This document shows, one piece after another, positions 26,767 through 39,162 of a stretch of DNA of 64,000 bases; within the stretch, counting starts at the first letter, position 1, and every line of letters starts with the position of its first letter. The position numbers and the translations under genes were made by a program. The notes beneath the pieces are model-generated. The model saw nothing but the letters and a program-made list of their open reading frames with translations. It was not told where the DNA came from and did no database searches. The DNA is from Ancylobacter oerskovii (GTDB lineage: Bacteria > Pseudomonadota > Alphaproteobacteria > Rhizobiales > Xanthobacteraceae). The stretch is from the NCBI RefSeq assembly GCF_018390555.1, contig NZ_JAHBGB010000044.1, positions 523,424 to 587,423 of the forward strand. Reading direction: 5' to 3'.

Positions 26767-27669
26767 TTATTGGCCGTCCTGCGGCCGGCGCGTGCGGCCG
26801 AGCAGGTTCGCCATCTCGTTCTCGAAATCCGCATCGACCACGCTTGGCCGCTGCGCCGGCTGCACCGGCGGGGCCTGGGTGCGCGCGACCTCGGCCGCCG
26901 GCTCGGCCGGCCCGACGGGCGGTGCCGGGCGGGCGGCCGGTTCCGGCGCCGCCGGACGGCGCAGCGTCGCCTCCAGCTGGTCGACCATGCCGGCGAAATG
27001 CGGGTCGAGCTTCACCGCGACGCGGCCGGTTCCGGGCGTGCGCGGCTCCTCGGCGAGGGAAGGGGATGTCGGGCGCGCATCGGCGGCGGGAGCCGTTTCA
27101 GCCTCGGTTTCCGTGGCGTCGAAGACCGGCACCGGCGCTGCCGGCGGTTCCGCGGAGCGGGGCGGCGGGGGCGGGGGCGCAACCGCAGCCGCGGCGACGG
27201 CCGGTGCGGCGGCTACCGGCTTCGGCACGATCGTCGCCGGGGTGACAGGCACGGCCGGCGCCGCGGGAGCCGCCGCAGGCGCCGGGGCGGGAGCGGCATC
27301 GCGCACCGGGGCGGCCGCACGCGGCGTGGCCTTCGCGACGGCCGGGGCACGCTCGGCAATGGGCTCCGCCGGCACGGCCTGCCGTGCCGGGGCCCGCCCG
27401 ATGCCGGCCTCGACGAGAAAGTCGCTGCCGCCGCCGAGAATGACGAGATGCTGGACGTCGTCGCGCTGGATGAGCACCAGCCGGCGCGTCTCGTCGATCG
27501 GCACCTGGTCGAGCACCGCCAGCCGGTGGCCACCGGCGCCGCCGTGATGGCGACGGCCCCGGCGGCCGAGCCGGATCACCAGCACGACGAGGAGGATGAG
27601 GCCGATCCCGATGGCGGCCAGCACGCCGGTGGCGGTCAGGCCGCCATTGGCGAAGAGCGTGTCGAACAT
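26767..27669 (-). CDS. FliO-like membrane protein, orphan
   Basis: A 300-residue protein with one N-terminal membrane helix (about 12-35, LTATGVLAAIGIGLILLVVL), then a small domain (about 45-85, GHRLAVLDQVPIDETRRLVL) that resembles the FliO/YcgR-like flagellar export accessory fold. Residues 95-225 are Ala/Pro-rich and disordered. The C-terminus (LDPHFAGMVDQLEATLRRP, DADFENEMANLLGR) is more conserved in look. No flagellar gene is present in the window, so a flagellar role is doubtful. The start MFDTLF at 27669 has GGGAG about eleven bases ahead. It diverges from cckA. Confidence 0.7.
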   Translation of the reverse strand: MFDTLFANGGLTATGVLAAIGIGLILLVVLVIRLGRRGRRHHGGAGGHRLAVLDQVPIDETRRLVLIQRDDVQHLVILGGGSDFLVEAGIGRAPARQAVPAEPIAERAPAVAKATPRAAAPVRDAAPAPAPAAAPAAPAVPVTPATIVPKPVAAAPAVAAAAVAPPPPPPRSAEPPAAPVPVFDATETEAETAPAADARPTSPSLAEEPRTPGTGRVAVKLDPHFAGMVDQLEATLRRPAAPEPAARPAPPVGPAEPAAEVARTQAPPVQPAQRPSVVDADFENEMANLLGRTRRPQDGQ

Positions 27670-27963
27670 AAAGCGTGTCTCCCTGGTGCCACGGAGCCGG
27701 CTGGCGGCCGCCGACGGCATCACTCGCGTCCTTTTTGGAGCGGAACCGGCGCTGCGGCAACCCTCGCTCCCGAACGGCGCCGGGCCGCCGCTGCTTCTGT
27801 CTATCGCGGATATGCGCCCCAACCGGGGCAATCCGGTGCATAGCCAAAATCATCCTTGCCCCTGCGGGCTGGCTCGGGCACCAAAGGGAATCAGTGACTC
27901 GCCTTCTTGGGCATCGGCCGGCCCCGCTCGCGGCGACTGGTGGATTGCCGGACGGCTTCTGGC

Positions 27964-30474
27964 ATGGACATGGCGGACAGCGGACCCGACGATCACTCTC
28001 CCGACCGCCGCGAAATCGGCGGCAGCATAAGGCTGGTGCTGGCGGTGGCGTTGGCGCTCGTCGGCGCGGTGGTGTCGCTGCTGCTGCTCGGCCGCGAAAA
28101 TGCCGATCCCTGGATCGTCGGCCTGCTGAGCACGCTGGCGGTGATCGGGGTGTTCGCACTGTTCGCCTATGCCGCCGGGCTGCTGCGCTTCGGCATGCCG
28201 GACCCGTCGGACGAGCTGGCCCGCCGTATCGTCGACGGCGCGCCGGAAGGCATGAGCATCGTCGATGCGCTCGGCCGGGTGCTGCATGCCAATGCGAGCT
28301 ATCTCGCCATCACCGGTGCCACCTCCCTCGACGACGCCCGCCCGGTGGAACGGCTGTTCACCGCCGATCCCGATGCCTCCGAGGCGGTCTACCGGCTGGC
28401 GCAGGGCGTGCGCGACGGGCGGGCCGTCTCCGAGGAAGTGCGGATCGCCGGCCTGCCGGGCGCGCCGGTCCGCTGGCTGAAGCTCGGTGCCCGCCCGGCA
28501 CCGGGGCGCGCGGTGATCTGGACGGTGAACGATCTCACCCGCGAGCGGGAGCGGCAGGAAACCGCCTTCCTCGAGCTGCAGCACGTCATCGACTATCTCG
28601 ATCACGCGCCGGCGGGCTTCTTCTCGGCGGCCGGCGGCGCGATCCACTACATCAACGCCACGCTGGTGGACTGGCTCGGCTACGATCTCGCCGAGTTCGG
28701 TCCGGGCGGGCTGACCGTCGCCGACATCGTGCCCGGTCCCTCCGCCGCGCTGCTCACCGGCATGACGCCCATGCCCGGCGGGGTGCGCACCGAGGTGTTC
28801 GACCTCGATCTCAAGCGCAAGAACGGCCAGCGCCTGCCGGTGCGCATGTGGCATCGGGTCTCCTTCGCCGCCGACGGCACGCCGGGCGCCTCGCGCACGC
28901 TGGTGGTCAACCGTTCGCGCGCGGACAACGAGGCGGATCCGCTGCGGGCGGCGGAGGTGCGCTTCGCCCGCTTCTTCCACAATTCCCCCATCCCGATCGC
29001 CACCATCGATCGCAAGGGCCGGATCGTCCGCGCCAACGCCATGTTCGCCCGCCAGTTCGTCGGGGCCGATAGCGGGCAGGAGCGGCGGCTGGTCGAGGCG
29101 GCCACCGATGCTTCCCGTCCGGCGCTGGTCGCGGCGCTGGAGCAGGCGCTCACCGGCCACGCGCCGCCCGGCCCGGTGGATGTCGCCTTCGCCGGCGACG
29201 GCGGGCGTTCCGCCCGGCTCTATCTGGCGCCGGTGGAGGATGGCGGCGAGGAGGCGGAGGCGGCCATCGTCTACGCCATCGAGACCACCGAGCAGCGCAC
29301 GCTGGAAGCGCAATTCGCGCAGAGCCAGAAGATGCAGGCGGTCGGCCAGCTCGCCGGCGGGGTGGCGCACGACTTCAACAACGTGCTCACCGCCATCATC
29401 GGCTATTCCGACCTGCTGCTCGCCAATGCGCGGCCGACCGACCCGTCCTTCCAGGACGTGATGCAGATCAAGCAGAACGCCAACCGCGCGGCCGGGCTGG
29501 TGCGCCAGCTGCTCGCCTTCTCCCGCCGTCAGACCCTGCGTCCGCAGGTGCTCAACCTCGGCGACGTGATGAGCGACCTCTCCATGCTGCTGCGCCGCCT
29601 GCTCGGCGAGCAGGTGAAGCTGGAGGTGAGGGAAGGGCGCGGTCTGTGGCCGGTGAAGGCCGACCTCAACCAGTTCGAGCAGGTGATCGTCAACCTGGCG
29701 GTGAACGCCCGCGACGCCATGCCGGATGGCGGCACCCTCAGCATCCGCACCGCCAATGTGACGGCGGCGCAGGCGGCGCACTATGCCCGTGCCGGGCTGC
29801 CGGACGCCGACCATGTGCTGGTCGAGGTGGCCGACACCGGCACCGGCATCCCGGCCGAGATCATCGACAAGATCTTCGAGCCCTTCTTTTCCACCAAGGA
29901 AGTGGGCAAGGGCACGGGCCTCGGCCTGTCGACGGTGTACGGCATCGTCAAGCAGACCGGCGGCACCATCGATCTGGAGAGCGCGCCGGGCCGGGGCACG
30001 GTGTTCCGGGTGTTCCTGCCGCGCCATATCCCCGAGGTGGAGGAGGCGCCCGCCAAGGCCGCCGAGCCGGAAGCCCCCGCCAGGCCGGCGGATCTCACCG
30101 GTCGCGGCACGCTGCTGCTGGTCGAGGACGAGGAGGCGGTCCGCGCCTTCGCCGCCCGCGCGCTCGCCTCGCGCGGCTACCAGGTGCTGGAGGCGGGCTC
30201 GGGCATCGAGGCGCTGGAGGTGATGGAGGAGCACGGCAAGGCGGTGCAGCTCGTGCTGTCCGACGTCGTGATGCCGGAAATGGACGGGCCGAGCCTGCTC
30301 AGGGAATTGCAGGTCTCCTATCCCGACATAAAAGTCATATTCATGTCGGGTTATGCCGAGGAGGCCTTCGCCAAGAACCTGCCCGAGGGCGCGGATTTCG
30401 GCTTTTTGCCGAAGCCATTTACGTTGAAGCAGTTGATTGAAGCGGTAAAGGACAGCCTCGCCCCGACATCGTAG
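27964..30474 (+). CDS. cckA: Hybrid histidine kinase CckA
   Basis: An 836-residue hybrid sensor kinase. Two membrane helices (about 20-42 and 50-74) are followed by two or three PAS-like domains (about 85-440) and a HisKA domain with the phosphorylated His469 in [19 protein letters not shown]. The ATPase contains DTGTGIP and [19 protein letters not shown], and the C-terminal receiver domain has the phospho-acceptor Asp767 ([11 protein letters not shown]) and FLPKPF. CckA phosphorylates CtrA and CpdR through ChpT and controls the alphaproteobacterial cell cycle; it switches to phosphatase on c-di-GMP binding. The start at 27964 gives MDMADSG; a longer frame is not needed. Confidence 0.95.
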   Translation: MDMADSGPDDHSPDRREIGGSIRLVLAVALALVGAVVSLLLLGRENADPWIVGLLSTLAVIGVFALFAYAAGLLRFGMPDPSDELARRIVDGAPEGMSIVDALGRVLHANASYLAITGATSLDDARPVERLFTADPDASEAVYRLAQGVRDGRAVSEEVRIAGLPGAPVRWLKLGARPAPGRAVIWTVNDLTRERERQETAFLELQHVIDYLDHAPAGFFSAAGGAIHYINATLVDWLGYDLAEFGPGGLTVADIVPGPSAALLTGMTPMPGGVRTEVFDLDLKRKNGQRLPVRMWHRVSFAADGTPGASRTLVVNRSRADNEADPLRAAEVRFARFFHNSPIPIATIDRKGRIVRANAMFARQFVGADSGQERRLVEAATDASRPALVAALEQALTGHAPPGPVDVAFAGDGGRSARLYLAPVEDGGEEAEAAIVYAIETTEQRTLEAQFAQSQKMQAVGQLAGGVAHDFNNVLTAIIGYSDLLLANARPTDPSFQDVMQIKQNANRAAGLVRQLLAFSRRQTLRPQVLNLGDVMSDLSMLLRRLLGEQVKLEVREGRGLWPVKADLNQFEQVIVNLAVNARDAMPDGGTLSIRTANVTAAQAAHYARAGLPDADHVLVEVADTGTGIPAEIIDKIFEPFFSTKEVGKGTGLGLSTVYGIVKQTGGTIDLESAPGRGTVFRVFLPRHIPEVEEAPAKAAEPEAPARPADLTGRGTLLLVEDEEAVRAFAARALASRGYQVLEAGSGIEALEVMEEHGKAVQLVLSDVVMPEMDGPSLLRELQVSYPDIKVIFMSGYAEEAFAKNLPEGADFGFLPKPFTLKQLIEAVKDSLAPTS

Positions 30475-30506
30475 GCTGCGCCGCATTGCCAGAGCCGGAG
30501 ATTTTC

Positions 30507-33835
<3,329 letters not shown>

Positions 33836-33875
33836 CCGAGGGGGCCGCCTCGTCATTCCCGAAAGAGCCGCGAGG

Positions 33876-34047
33876 CTCCCTCTCCCCGCGCCGAACTCGG
33901 CTGTTGCCGAGTTCGGCCTTCGGCAAGGTCAACATCGGATACGTCCGATGTTGACGGAGAGTGGCGGGTGAGGGGGCTCTGGGCTTCCCAATTGTCTCCC
34001 TTCACCGACCCGCTGCGCGGGCCACCTCTCCCCAAAGGGAAGAGGGC
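33876..34047. repeat. Dispersed two-hairpin repeat, copy 1
   Basis: Flanked by CCTCTCCCC-type and GTGAGGGG-type ends, this element holds two perfect stems: 33891-33916 (11 bp, CCGAACTCGGC, loop TGTT) and 33928-33955 (12 bp, GTCAACATCGGA, loop TACG). It then continues with CCGACCCGCTGCGCGGGCCACC. Related copies lie at about 41028-41202 (inverted) and 45868-46036. It resembles the intergenic mosaic (RIME/REP-like) elements of rhizobia. Confidence 0.85.
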
Positions 34048-34072
34048 GGAAGGGGCGGACACCGGGAAAAGC

Positions 34073-34098
34073 AAAAGGGCGCCGCGTGGCGCCCTTTT
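34073..34098. terminator. Bidirectional terminator
   Basis: An 11-bp stem AAAAGGGCGCC/GGCGCCCTTTT with loop GCGT lies 30 bases after the MarR-family stop on the minus strand. Both strands have a T-tract, so it can serve pgm and the convergent regulator. Confidence 0.85.
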
Positions 34099-34127
34099 CG
34101 TTCGGCCGATGGCCAGGAGGCGCCGGC

Positions 34128-34688
34128 TCAGGCGCCCTCGCCATAGCGCAGCGAGCCTGTCCACAACATTTCGAGCCGCCGCAGCACATTATAGGCGGTG
34201 ACGAGGTCGCGGGCATCGGCGTCGTCCTTGACGTTCTGCCGGTGCACCGAATCGTGGAGCGCGCGAATGCGGTCGCACAGTTCCACCGCCTTGGGCGTCA
34301 GCTTCAACCGGGCCGAGCGCCGGTCGCGCTGCGAGGCGGTGCGGTTCACATAGCCCGCATCCACCAGCTGCTTGAGATTGTAGGAGGCGTTGGAGCCGAG
34401 ATAGTGGCCGCGTTCCAGCAGGTCGCGCACCGAGAGCTCGTCCGCGCCGATGGTGAACAGCAGCATCACCTGCGACGGGCTGATGTCGTCGGTGGACAGC
34501 CGGGTCAGCTCCATGCGCAGCAGGTCGAGGAAGCGCCGGTGCGCCCGCTCGATCAAGCGCGCGATTTCAAGATGAGTGATGACCGAATCGGTCGCCGCAT
34601 CCTGGGAACCCTGCGAGTCCGGCGTCGTGAAGTCGCGATCGAAATCGTGCTCCGGCGCTTTGCCGGACGACGCCGCGTTACGAGCCAT
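34128..34688 (-). CDS. MarR family winged-helix regulator, LdtR-like
   Basis: A 186-residue MarR-type dimeric regulator. A charged N-terminal tail of about 35 residues precedes the winged helix: DDISPSQVMLLFTIG, the recognition region LLERGHYLGSNASYNLKQLVDAGY and the wing RTASQRDRRSARLKLT. The GHYLGSNASYN signature recalls LdtR of Liberibacter and Sinorhizobium, which controls an L,D-transpeptidase gene and osmotic tolerance; that assignment is from memory of the motif. No ldt gene is adjacent. It ends near a bidirectional terminator and has a 315-base upstream gap. Confidence 0.85.
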   Translation of the reverse strand: MARNAASSGKAPEHDFDRDFTTPDSQGSQDAATDSVITHLEIARLIERAHRRFLDLLRMELTRLSTDDISPSQVMLLFTIGADELSVRDLLERGHYLGSNASYNLKQLVDAGYVNRTASQRDRRSARLKLTPKAVELCDRIRALHDSVHRQNVKDDADARDLVTAYNVLRRLEMLWTGSLRYGEGA

Positions 34689-35003
34689 GTGATGCCACCC
34701 CCTCTTTCCGGCGCAATACAGCTGTTTTCCAGCACACCCGTAAGGCGCTGCACCGATTCTTCAACGGTTGGATCCTAAATGCTGGATTGAAAAAGACAAA
34801 TATGCGCGCAGCTCATAAGGTTAGCTTACGCAGGGAGCCTGCCCGACCCGGAAATGGCCGTGAAACCGTTGCCTTTCCTTATGCCACAGGTTGCGGCCGG
34901 GTGGCGGCACGAAATCTTTTTCCATCGGGTACGACAGTAAAACGTCCGATCGTGGTCGCGTCCCGGCCGCGGCACCCGCGGGCCACGGCCGGGACGGGAG
35001 GGG
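34689..35003. other. Upstream region of the MarR-family gene and downstream of dps
   Basis: No gene is supported here. The half nearest the MarR start (34740-34820) is AT-richer and should hold its promoter. The other half holds the dps hairpin at 34959-34996. Confidence 0.5.
34959..34996 (-). terminator. Hairpin downstream of dps
   Basis: A perfect 11-bp stem (CGTCCCGGCCG/CGGCCGGGACG) with a 16-base GC-rich loop lies eight bases after the dps stop. There is no clear T-tract, so termination strength is uncertain. Confidence 0.55.
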
Positions 35004-35492
35004 TCAGGCGGGTTCCTGGAGATGCGCTTCGAGGAACCACAGCGCCTTGTCGAGATCGCGCGAGGCGGCGGTGAAGATGTCGGCGGTGGTCGGATCGCCG
35101 GCCTCGTCGGCCTCGTCGATCGACTTGCGCACGGTGTTCGCCACCTTGGCGTAGCGCTCGATCAGCGCTTCGAGATGCGCCTTCACCTTGTAGATATCGG
35201 TGGGATAGGGCTCCAGCGACGTCGCCTTGACCACCGTCTGGGTGGTGCCGAGCGCGGTGCCGCCGAGCTGGACCACCCGCTCGGCCATGGTGTCGACGTG
35301 GCCGTCGAGCTGGGTGCGGAAGCCGTCCAGCATCTCGTGCACGGCGATGAATTGCGGGCCCTTGAGGTTCCAGTGCGCCTGCTTGGTGGCAAGGGCAAGG
35401 TCGATGGAGGCCGCGACATTGCCGTTGAGCAGATCGATGGCCACCTTCTTGGCGTTGGAGGGAACGTCGTTGCTGGTGCTGTGGGGATGCAT
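35004..35492 (-). CDS. dps: DNA protection during starvation protein Dps
   Basis: A 162-residue ferritin-like miniferritin that oxidises and stores iron with peroxide and shields DNA in stationary phase. The inter-subunit ferroxidase ligands lie in [19 protein letters not shown] and [16 protein letters not shown]. The length is normal and the N-terminal tail ([16 protein letters not shown]) is short and moderately basic, so DNA binding may be weak. It is monocistronic with a hairpin downstream. OxyR or Fur control would be expected but no site was identified. Confidence 0.95.
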   Translation of the reverse strand: MHPHSTSNDVPSNAKKVAIDLLNGNVAASIDLALATKQAHWNLKGPQFIAVHEMLDGFRTQLDGHVDTMAERVVQLGGTALGTTQTVVKATSLEPYPTDIYKVKAHLEALIERYAKVANTVRKSIDEADEAGDPTTADIFTAASRDLDKALWFLEAHLQEPA

Positions 35493-35635
35493 GTCGCCTC
35501 TCTCTCGTTCACGAACCCGGCCGGCGCATCATGGCACCGCCGGGGCACGGGAGGCCACCCCCCGTGCGGCTTCGATCGCTAGGAAATCGGGCGCCCGGCG
35601 CCGAGTTCAAGAGGCAGGAACGTACCGCGCGGCGA

Positions 35636-36595
35636 TCAGGCGGCGCGGTGGTGCAGGATGCGGCCGATGAAGTTGAGCAGCACCTGCGCCGCCAGGATGC
35701 CGGTGATGCCGCCGGGATCATATTCGCGGGCGACCTCGACGAGATCGACGCCGACCACCGTGCCGCGCCTGGTCAGGCCGTCGAGCAGCTCCAGCACCTC
35801 GTAATAGGAGAAGCCGCCATGGCTCGGCGTGCCCGTGCCCGGCGCGATGGACGGGTCGAAGCCATCGATGTCGATGGTGACGTAGTAGCGCTTGCCGGCG
35901 GGAATGCGGGCCAGCACCGCCTCGGTGCCGAGCTTGCGGATCTGCCGCACGCTGAGGATGTCCGAACCCATGGCGCGCGCCGCCTCGTAGCCCTCGCGGG
36001 CGGTGGAGGAGACATTGCGGATGCCGAGCTGGGTGAGGCCGGTCACATAGTCCTTCTCGGCGGCGCGGCGCAGCGGGTTGCCGTGGCCGAAGCGCACGCC
36101 GTGCCGCTCGTCGACGAAGTCGAGATGGGCGTCGAACTGCACGATGTGGATCGGTTCCTGCTCCGAGAAGGCGTTGATGCAGGGGATGTTGATCGAATGA
36201 TCGCCGCCCAGCACCACCGGCAGCGCGCCGGCCTTCAATATGGCGCGCACCCCGGCCTCGATATTGGCGTGGCTCTGGATGGTGTCGGTGTGGACGATGT
36301 CGGCGTCGCCGATGTCGACGATGCGCGTCGTCTCGGCGGCGAGATAGGTGACGTCGTCCTCGTGGTCATAGGCGCCGGCATGGCCGAAGGAGAACAGCGT
36401 CGAGGCCTCGCGGATGGCGCGCGGCCCGGTGCGGGTGCCGGTGCGCCACTGGGTGCCGAGATCGAAGGGCGCGCCGAGGATGGCGACGTCGGCGTCGATC
36501 TTCGACCAGTCGAGTTCCAGCGGATACTTGCCGAAGGTGCAGATGCCGACGAAGGGCAGGTCGAGCCGGCCGCTTTCATAACCGTGGGCCATCAC
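35636..36595 (-). CDS. Ureohydrolase (agmatinase/guanidine hydrolase family), copy B
   Basis: A 319-residue arginase-fold enzyme that splits urea from a guanidino compound. All binuclear metal ligands are present: GGDHS, FDAHLD and DIDGFDP. The segment GTQWRTGTRTGPRAIREAS with FSFGHAGAYDHEDD differs from classical agmatinase and recalls the group that includes nickel-dependent guanidine hydrolases (from memory). Its start overlaps the stop of ureohydrolase A by four bases (ATGA), so the two are translationally coupled and could form a hetero-oligomer. It is the last gene of the LysR-divergent cluster. The substrate is unknown. Confidence 0.9.
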   Translation of the reverse strand: MMAHGYESGRLDLPFVGICTFGKYPLELDWSKIDADVAILGAPFDLGTQWRTGTRTGPRAIREASTLFSFGHAGAYDHEDDVTYLAAETTRIVDIGDADIVHTDTIQSHANIEAGVRAILKAGALPVVLGGDHSINIPCINAFSEQEPIHIVQFDAHLDFVDERHGVRFGHGNPLRRAAEKDYVTGLTQLGIRNVSSTAREGYEAARAMGSDILSVRQIRKLGTEAVLARIPAGKRYYVTIDIDGFDPSIAPGTGTPSHGGFSYYEVLELLDGLTRRGTVVGVDLVEVAREYDPGGITGILAAQVLLNFIGRILHHRAA

Positions 36596-37548
36596 TCGGC
36601 TCCTTTCGCATCGACGACGCCGGCGAGTACGCAGAGCAGCTCGAACAGGATGGTGGCTCCGGTCAGCGCGGTGAGGCCGGAGGGATCGAGCGGCGGAGCG
36701 ACCTCGACGAGATCGGCGCCGATGAGGTTCAGCCCCTCCAGCTTGCGCACCAGTTGCTGCGCCTCGCGGGTGGTGAAGCCGCCGATCTCCGGGGTGCCGG
36801 TGCCGGAGGCCTGCGAGGGGTCGATGCAGTCGATGTCGAAGGTGAGGTAGGTGGGGAGGTCGCCGACGATCGCGCGGGCCTCGGCCATGACGTCGGCGAC
36901 GCCGCGCTCGACGAACTCCTCGATGAAGATGATCCGCACGCCGGCGGATTTGGCGAAGTCGTAATTGCCGGCGTCGGAGATGGCACCGCGCAGGCCGATC
37001 TGCACGAAGCGCTTCGGATCGACCAGCCCTTCCTCGATGGCACGGCGGAACGGCGTGCCGTGATTGTAGCGGCTATTGCCGAAGAAGCTGTCATAGGTGT
37101 CGGAATGGGCGTCGAACTGGATGAGCCCGACCGGCCCGTCGGAAGCCAGCCCGCGCAGGATCGGCAGCGAGACGAGATGATCGCCGCCGACGGTGAGCGG
37201 CAGGGCGCCGGCCGTCTTCACCCCGGCATAATGCGCGGAGATGAGGTCGAGCGTGCGCATCAGGTCCATCGGATCGACCGGCACGTCGCCGCAATCGGCG
37301 ACGCGGGCGCGGTCATAGGGCGACAGGCCGGTGACGTGATGCACGCGGCGCGTCAGGCTCGACTGGTTGCGGATCTCGCGCGGCCCGTGGCGGGTGCCGA
37401 CGCGGTTGGTGGCGCCGCCGTCATAGGCGATGCCGAGCAGGGCGATGTCGACCTCGGCCGGCTCGGCCTGCGGCAGGCGCATGAAGGTGGGGATACCAGC
37501 ATAGCGGGGCACGGCGCCGGAATCGAGCGGCTCGAAACGTCCTGTCAT
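36592..37548 (-). CDS. Ureohydrolase (agmatinase/guanidinobutyrase family), copy A
   Basis: A 318-residue ureohydrolase of the SpeB/GbuA type. The metal ligands GGDHL, FDAHSD and DIDCIDP are complete. Its start region (DIALLGIAYDGGATNRVGTRHGPREI) is like guanidinobutyrases and guanidinopropionases as much as agmatinases, so the substrate may be a guanidino acid. By eye it shares only the family motifs with copy B, hence not a recent duplicate. It lies 19 bases after the creatininase gene and overlaps copy B by four bases, in one operon. Confidence 0.9.
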   Translation of the reverse strand: MTGRFEPLDSGAVPRYAGIPTFMRLPQAEPAEVDIALLGIAYDGGATNRVGTRHGPREIRNQSSLTRRVHHVTGLSPYDRARVADCGDVPVDPMDLMRTLDLISAHYAGVKTAGALPLTVGGDHLVSLPILRGLASDGPVGLIQFDAHSDTYDSFFGNSRYNHGTPFRRAIEEGLVDPKRFVQIGLRGAISDAGNYDFAKSAGVRIIFIEEFVERGVADVMAEARAIVGDLPTYLTFDIDCIDPSQASGTGTPEIGGFTTREAQQLVRKLEGLNLIGADLVEVAPPLDPSGLTALTGATILFELLCVLAGVVDAKGAE

Positions 37549-37567
37549 GATCAGACCTCGGCCGGGC

Positions 37568-38344
37568 TCAGAGCCCGAACTCCCTGGTTATGGCGGCGGA
37601 GATGTGCGTGAGGTAGTCCGCCATCAGCAATTCGCCCTTCTCGGGCGTCGAGCCGACCGCGACCGCCAGCACGCCGGAGGGCGGCAGGCCGAAATCGGTG
37701 GGGATCGGGAAGCGGTCATAGGTGGGGAAGGTGGCGGGGCCGTCGGTCGGCACCTTGTCCATCTCGACGAGTTCGGGCCGGAACAGCAGCATCAGCGAGG
37801 TCTCGAGCAGGCTCGCATGTTCGAGCTCGATGCCGGGAAAACCGTCCGGGAACAGCTTGTCCAGCGTCGGGCGGGTGGCGAAGTCCCAATATTCGAGGCG
37901 CATCACCTGCATGTCGTCGATGCCGTCGCGCCTCAGTTCGCGCAAGGCGAGGTCGAGGCCTTCCACCGACGGCCAGAGATTCTCGTAATGGCCGTTGACG
38001 ATGACCAGCCGGCGCACGCCCTGGCGGCCGAGATTGCGGATGATGTCGCGCAGCACCAGCGCGAAGGTGTTGGCGTCGAGGCTGAGCGTGCCGGGGAACT
38101 GCTCGCCACCGCCCGAGCGCGGCATCGACTTGCAGCCGTAATTGACGGTGGGGGCGACGAGGCCGCCGACCGCCTTCGCCACCCGCTCGCACACGCCGGT
38201 GGGCAGCACCACGTCGACCCCCAGCGGCAGATGCGGGCCGTGCTGCTCGGTGGAGCCGAGCGGCAGAAAGACCGGGGCACCGGCCGCGACCTTCGCCGCG
38301 AATTCCGGCCAGCTCAGTTCGTCGAGACGCACGCTGTCGACCAT
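37568..38344 (-). CDS. Creatininase (creatinine amidohydrolase)
   Basis: A 258-residue member of the creatininase family, metal-dependent cyclic-amide hydrolases. The ligands are in LGSTEQHGPHLPLGVD (Glu, His, Asp) and NGHYEN (His, Glu). The NGHYEN form, rather than the NGHGGN of MftE- or formamide-hydrolase-type relatives, and the EYWDF segment match true creatininase that opens creatinine to creatine. The tryptophan I recall in the GWDIEHG loop of the Pseudomonas enzyme is replaced here (GIELEHA). The start at 38344 has GAGGA about six bases upstream. It is in the same operon as two ureohydrolases; no creatinase gene is present. Confidence 0.82.
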   Translation of the reverse strand: MVDSVRLDELSWPEFAAKVAAGAPVFLPLGSTEQHGPHLPLGVDVVLPTGVCERVAKAVGGLVAPTVNYGCKSMPRSGGGEQFPGTLSLDANTFALVLRDIIRNLGRQGVRRLVIVNGHYENLWPSVEGLDLALRELRRDGIDDMQVMRLEYWDFATRPTLDKLFPDGFPGIELEHASLLETSLMLLFRPELVEMDKVPTDGPATFPTYDRFPIPTDFGLPPSGVLAVAVGSTPEKGELLMADYLTHISAAITREFGL

Positions 38345-38390
38345 GATCTTCCTCTGTGTCCGAGCTGATGTTGCGTAGAGATGCGAGGCT

Positions 38391-38412
38391 CCCTTTCCCC
38401 GCGGGGAAAGGG
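38391..38412. repeat. 22-bp palindrome between SDR and creatininase genes
   Basis: CCCTTTCCCC-GC-GGGGAAAGGG is a perfect palindrome in the 92-base gap. It matches the CCTCTCCCC.GGGGAGAGG core of the dispersed repeats and could stop or attenuate transcription into the creatininase and ureohydrolase genes. Confidence 0.7.
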
Positions 38413-38436
38413 AAAGGCAGGCGTGATCTGCCGAGG

Positions 38437-39162
38437 TCAGTGCATGGCCGCGCCGCCGTCTATGCTGAGGCATTGCCCGGTGATGAAGCCCGTCGCCCGG
38501 CTGGAGAGGAACAGCACCGCCTGTGCCACTTCCTCCGGCCGGCCGACGCGGCCGAACGGGTTGCCGGTCTCCAGCCGCTTGAGCTCGTCGCTGAGATTGT
38601 CGAAATCGAGCAGCGGGGTGTCGACAGGGCCCGGAGCGATGGCGTTGACCTGGATATGCGGGGCGAGCTCGCGGGCCCAGGAGCGGGTGAGGGCGAGGAC
38701 GGCGCCCTTGGTGCCGGCATAGCCGGAAAAGCCGGCCCGGCCGAGATAGGCCAGCTCCGAGGCGATGTTGACGATGCGGCCCCTGATAGGTCCTTCGCCG
38801 GCAAAATATTTCAGCGCCTCGCGCGCGACCAGTATGGGGCCGCGGATGTTGACGCTGGCCATGCGGTCGAAGGCGGCGACATCGAAGCTCATGAGCGGCG
38901 TTTCGAGGCAGATGCCAGCGCAGTTCACCACCACGTCGAAGCCGCCCCCGAGATGGGCGGCGGCGGCCTCCATGCTGCCGGCGACGGCGGCCTCGTCGGC
39001 GACATTGGTGAGGATGGTCGGCCAGTTCGCCACTTCCGGCGGGTGCAGGTCGAGGCCCACCACCCGGGCGCCGGCATCCGCCAGCGCGTTGGCGCTGGCG
39101 AGGCCGATGCCGCTTGCCGCGCCGGTGATGACGACGCGCAAATCCTTGTGGGGCGCTACCAT
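38437..39162 (-). CDS. SDR family oxidoreductase 1
   Basis: A 241-residue classical short-chain dehydrogenase/reductase. The cofactor loop is TGAASGIGLASANAL, and an Asp at the end of strand 2 (VVGLDLHP) suggests NAD preference. NCAG, the catalytic Ser in NIASELAYLG, the YxxxK motif in YAGTKGAV and a C-terminal LSIDGGAAMH are present. Its start overlaps the stop of SDR 2 by seven bases. It acts on an alcohol or ketone intermediate of the cluster's pathway; which one cannot be told. No membrane segment. Confidence 0.9.
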   Translation of the reverse strand: MVAPHKDLRVVITGAASGIGLASANALADAGARVVGLDLHPPEVANWPTILTNVADEAAVAGSMEAAAAHLGGGFDVVVNCAGICLETPLMSFDVAAFDRMASVNIRGPILVAREALKYFAGEGPIRGRIVNIASELAYLGRAGFSGYAGTKGAVLALTRSWARELAPHIQVNAIAPGPVDTPLLDFDNLSDELKRLETGNPFGRVGRPEEVAQAVLFLSSRATGFITGQCLSIDGGAAMH

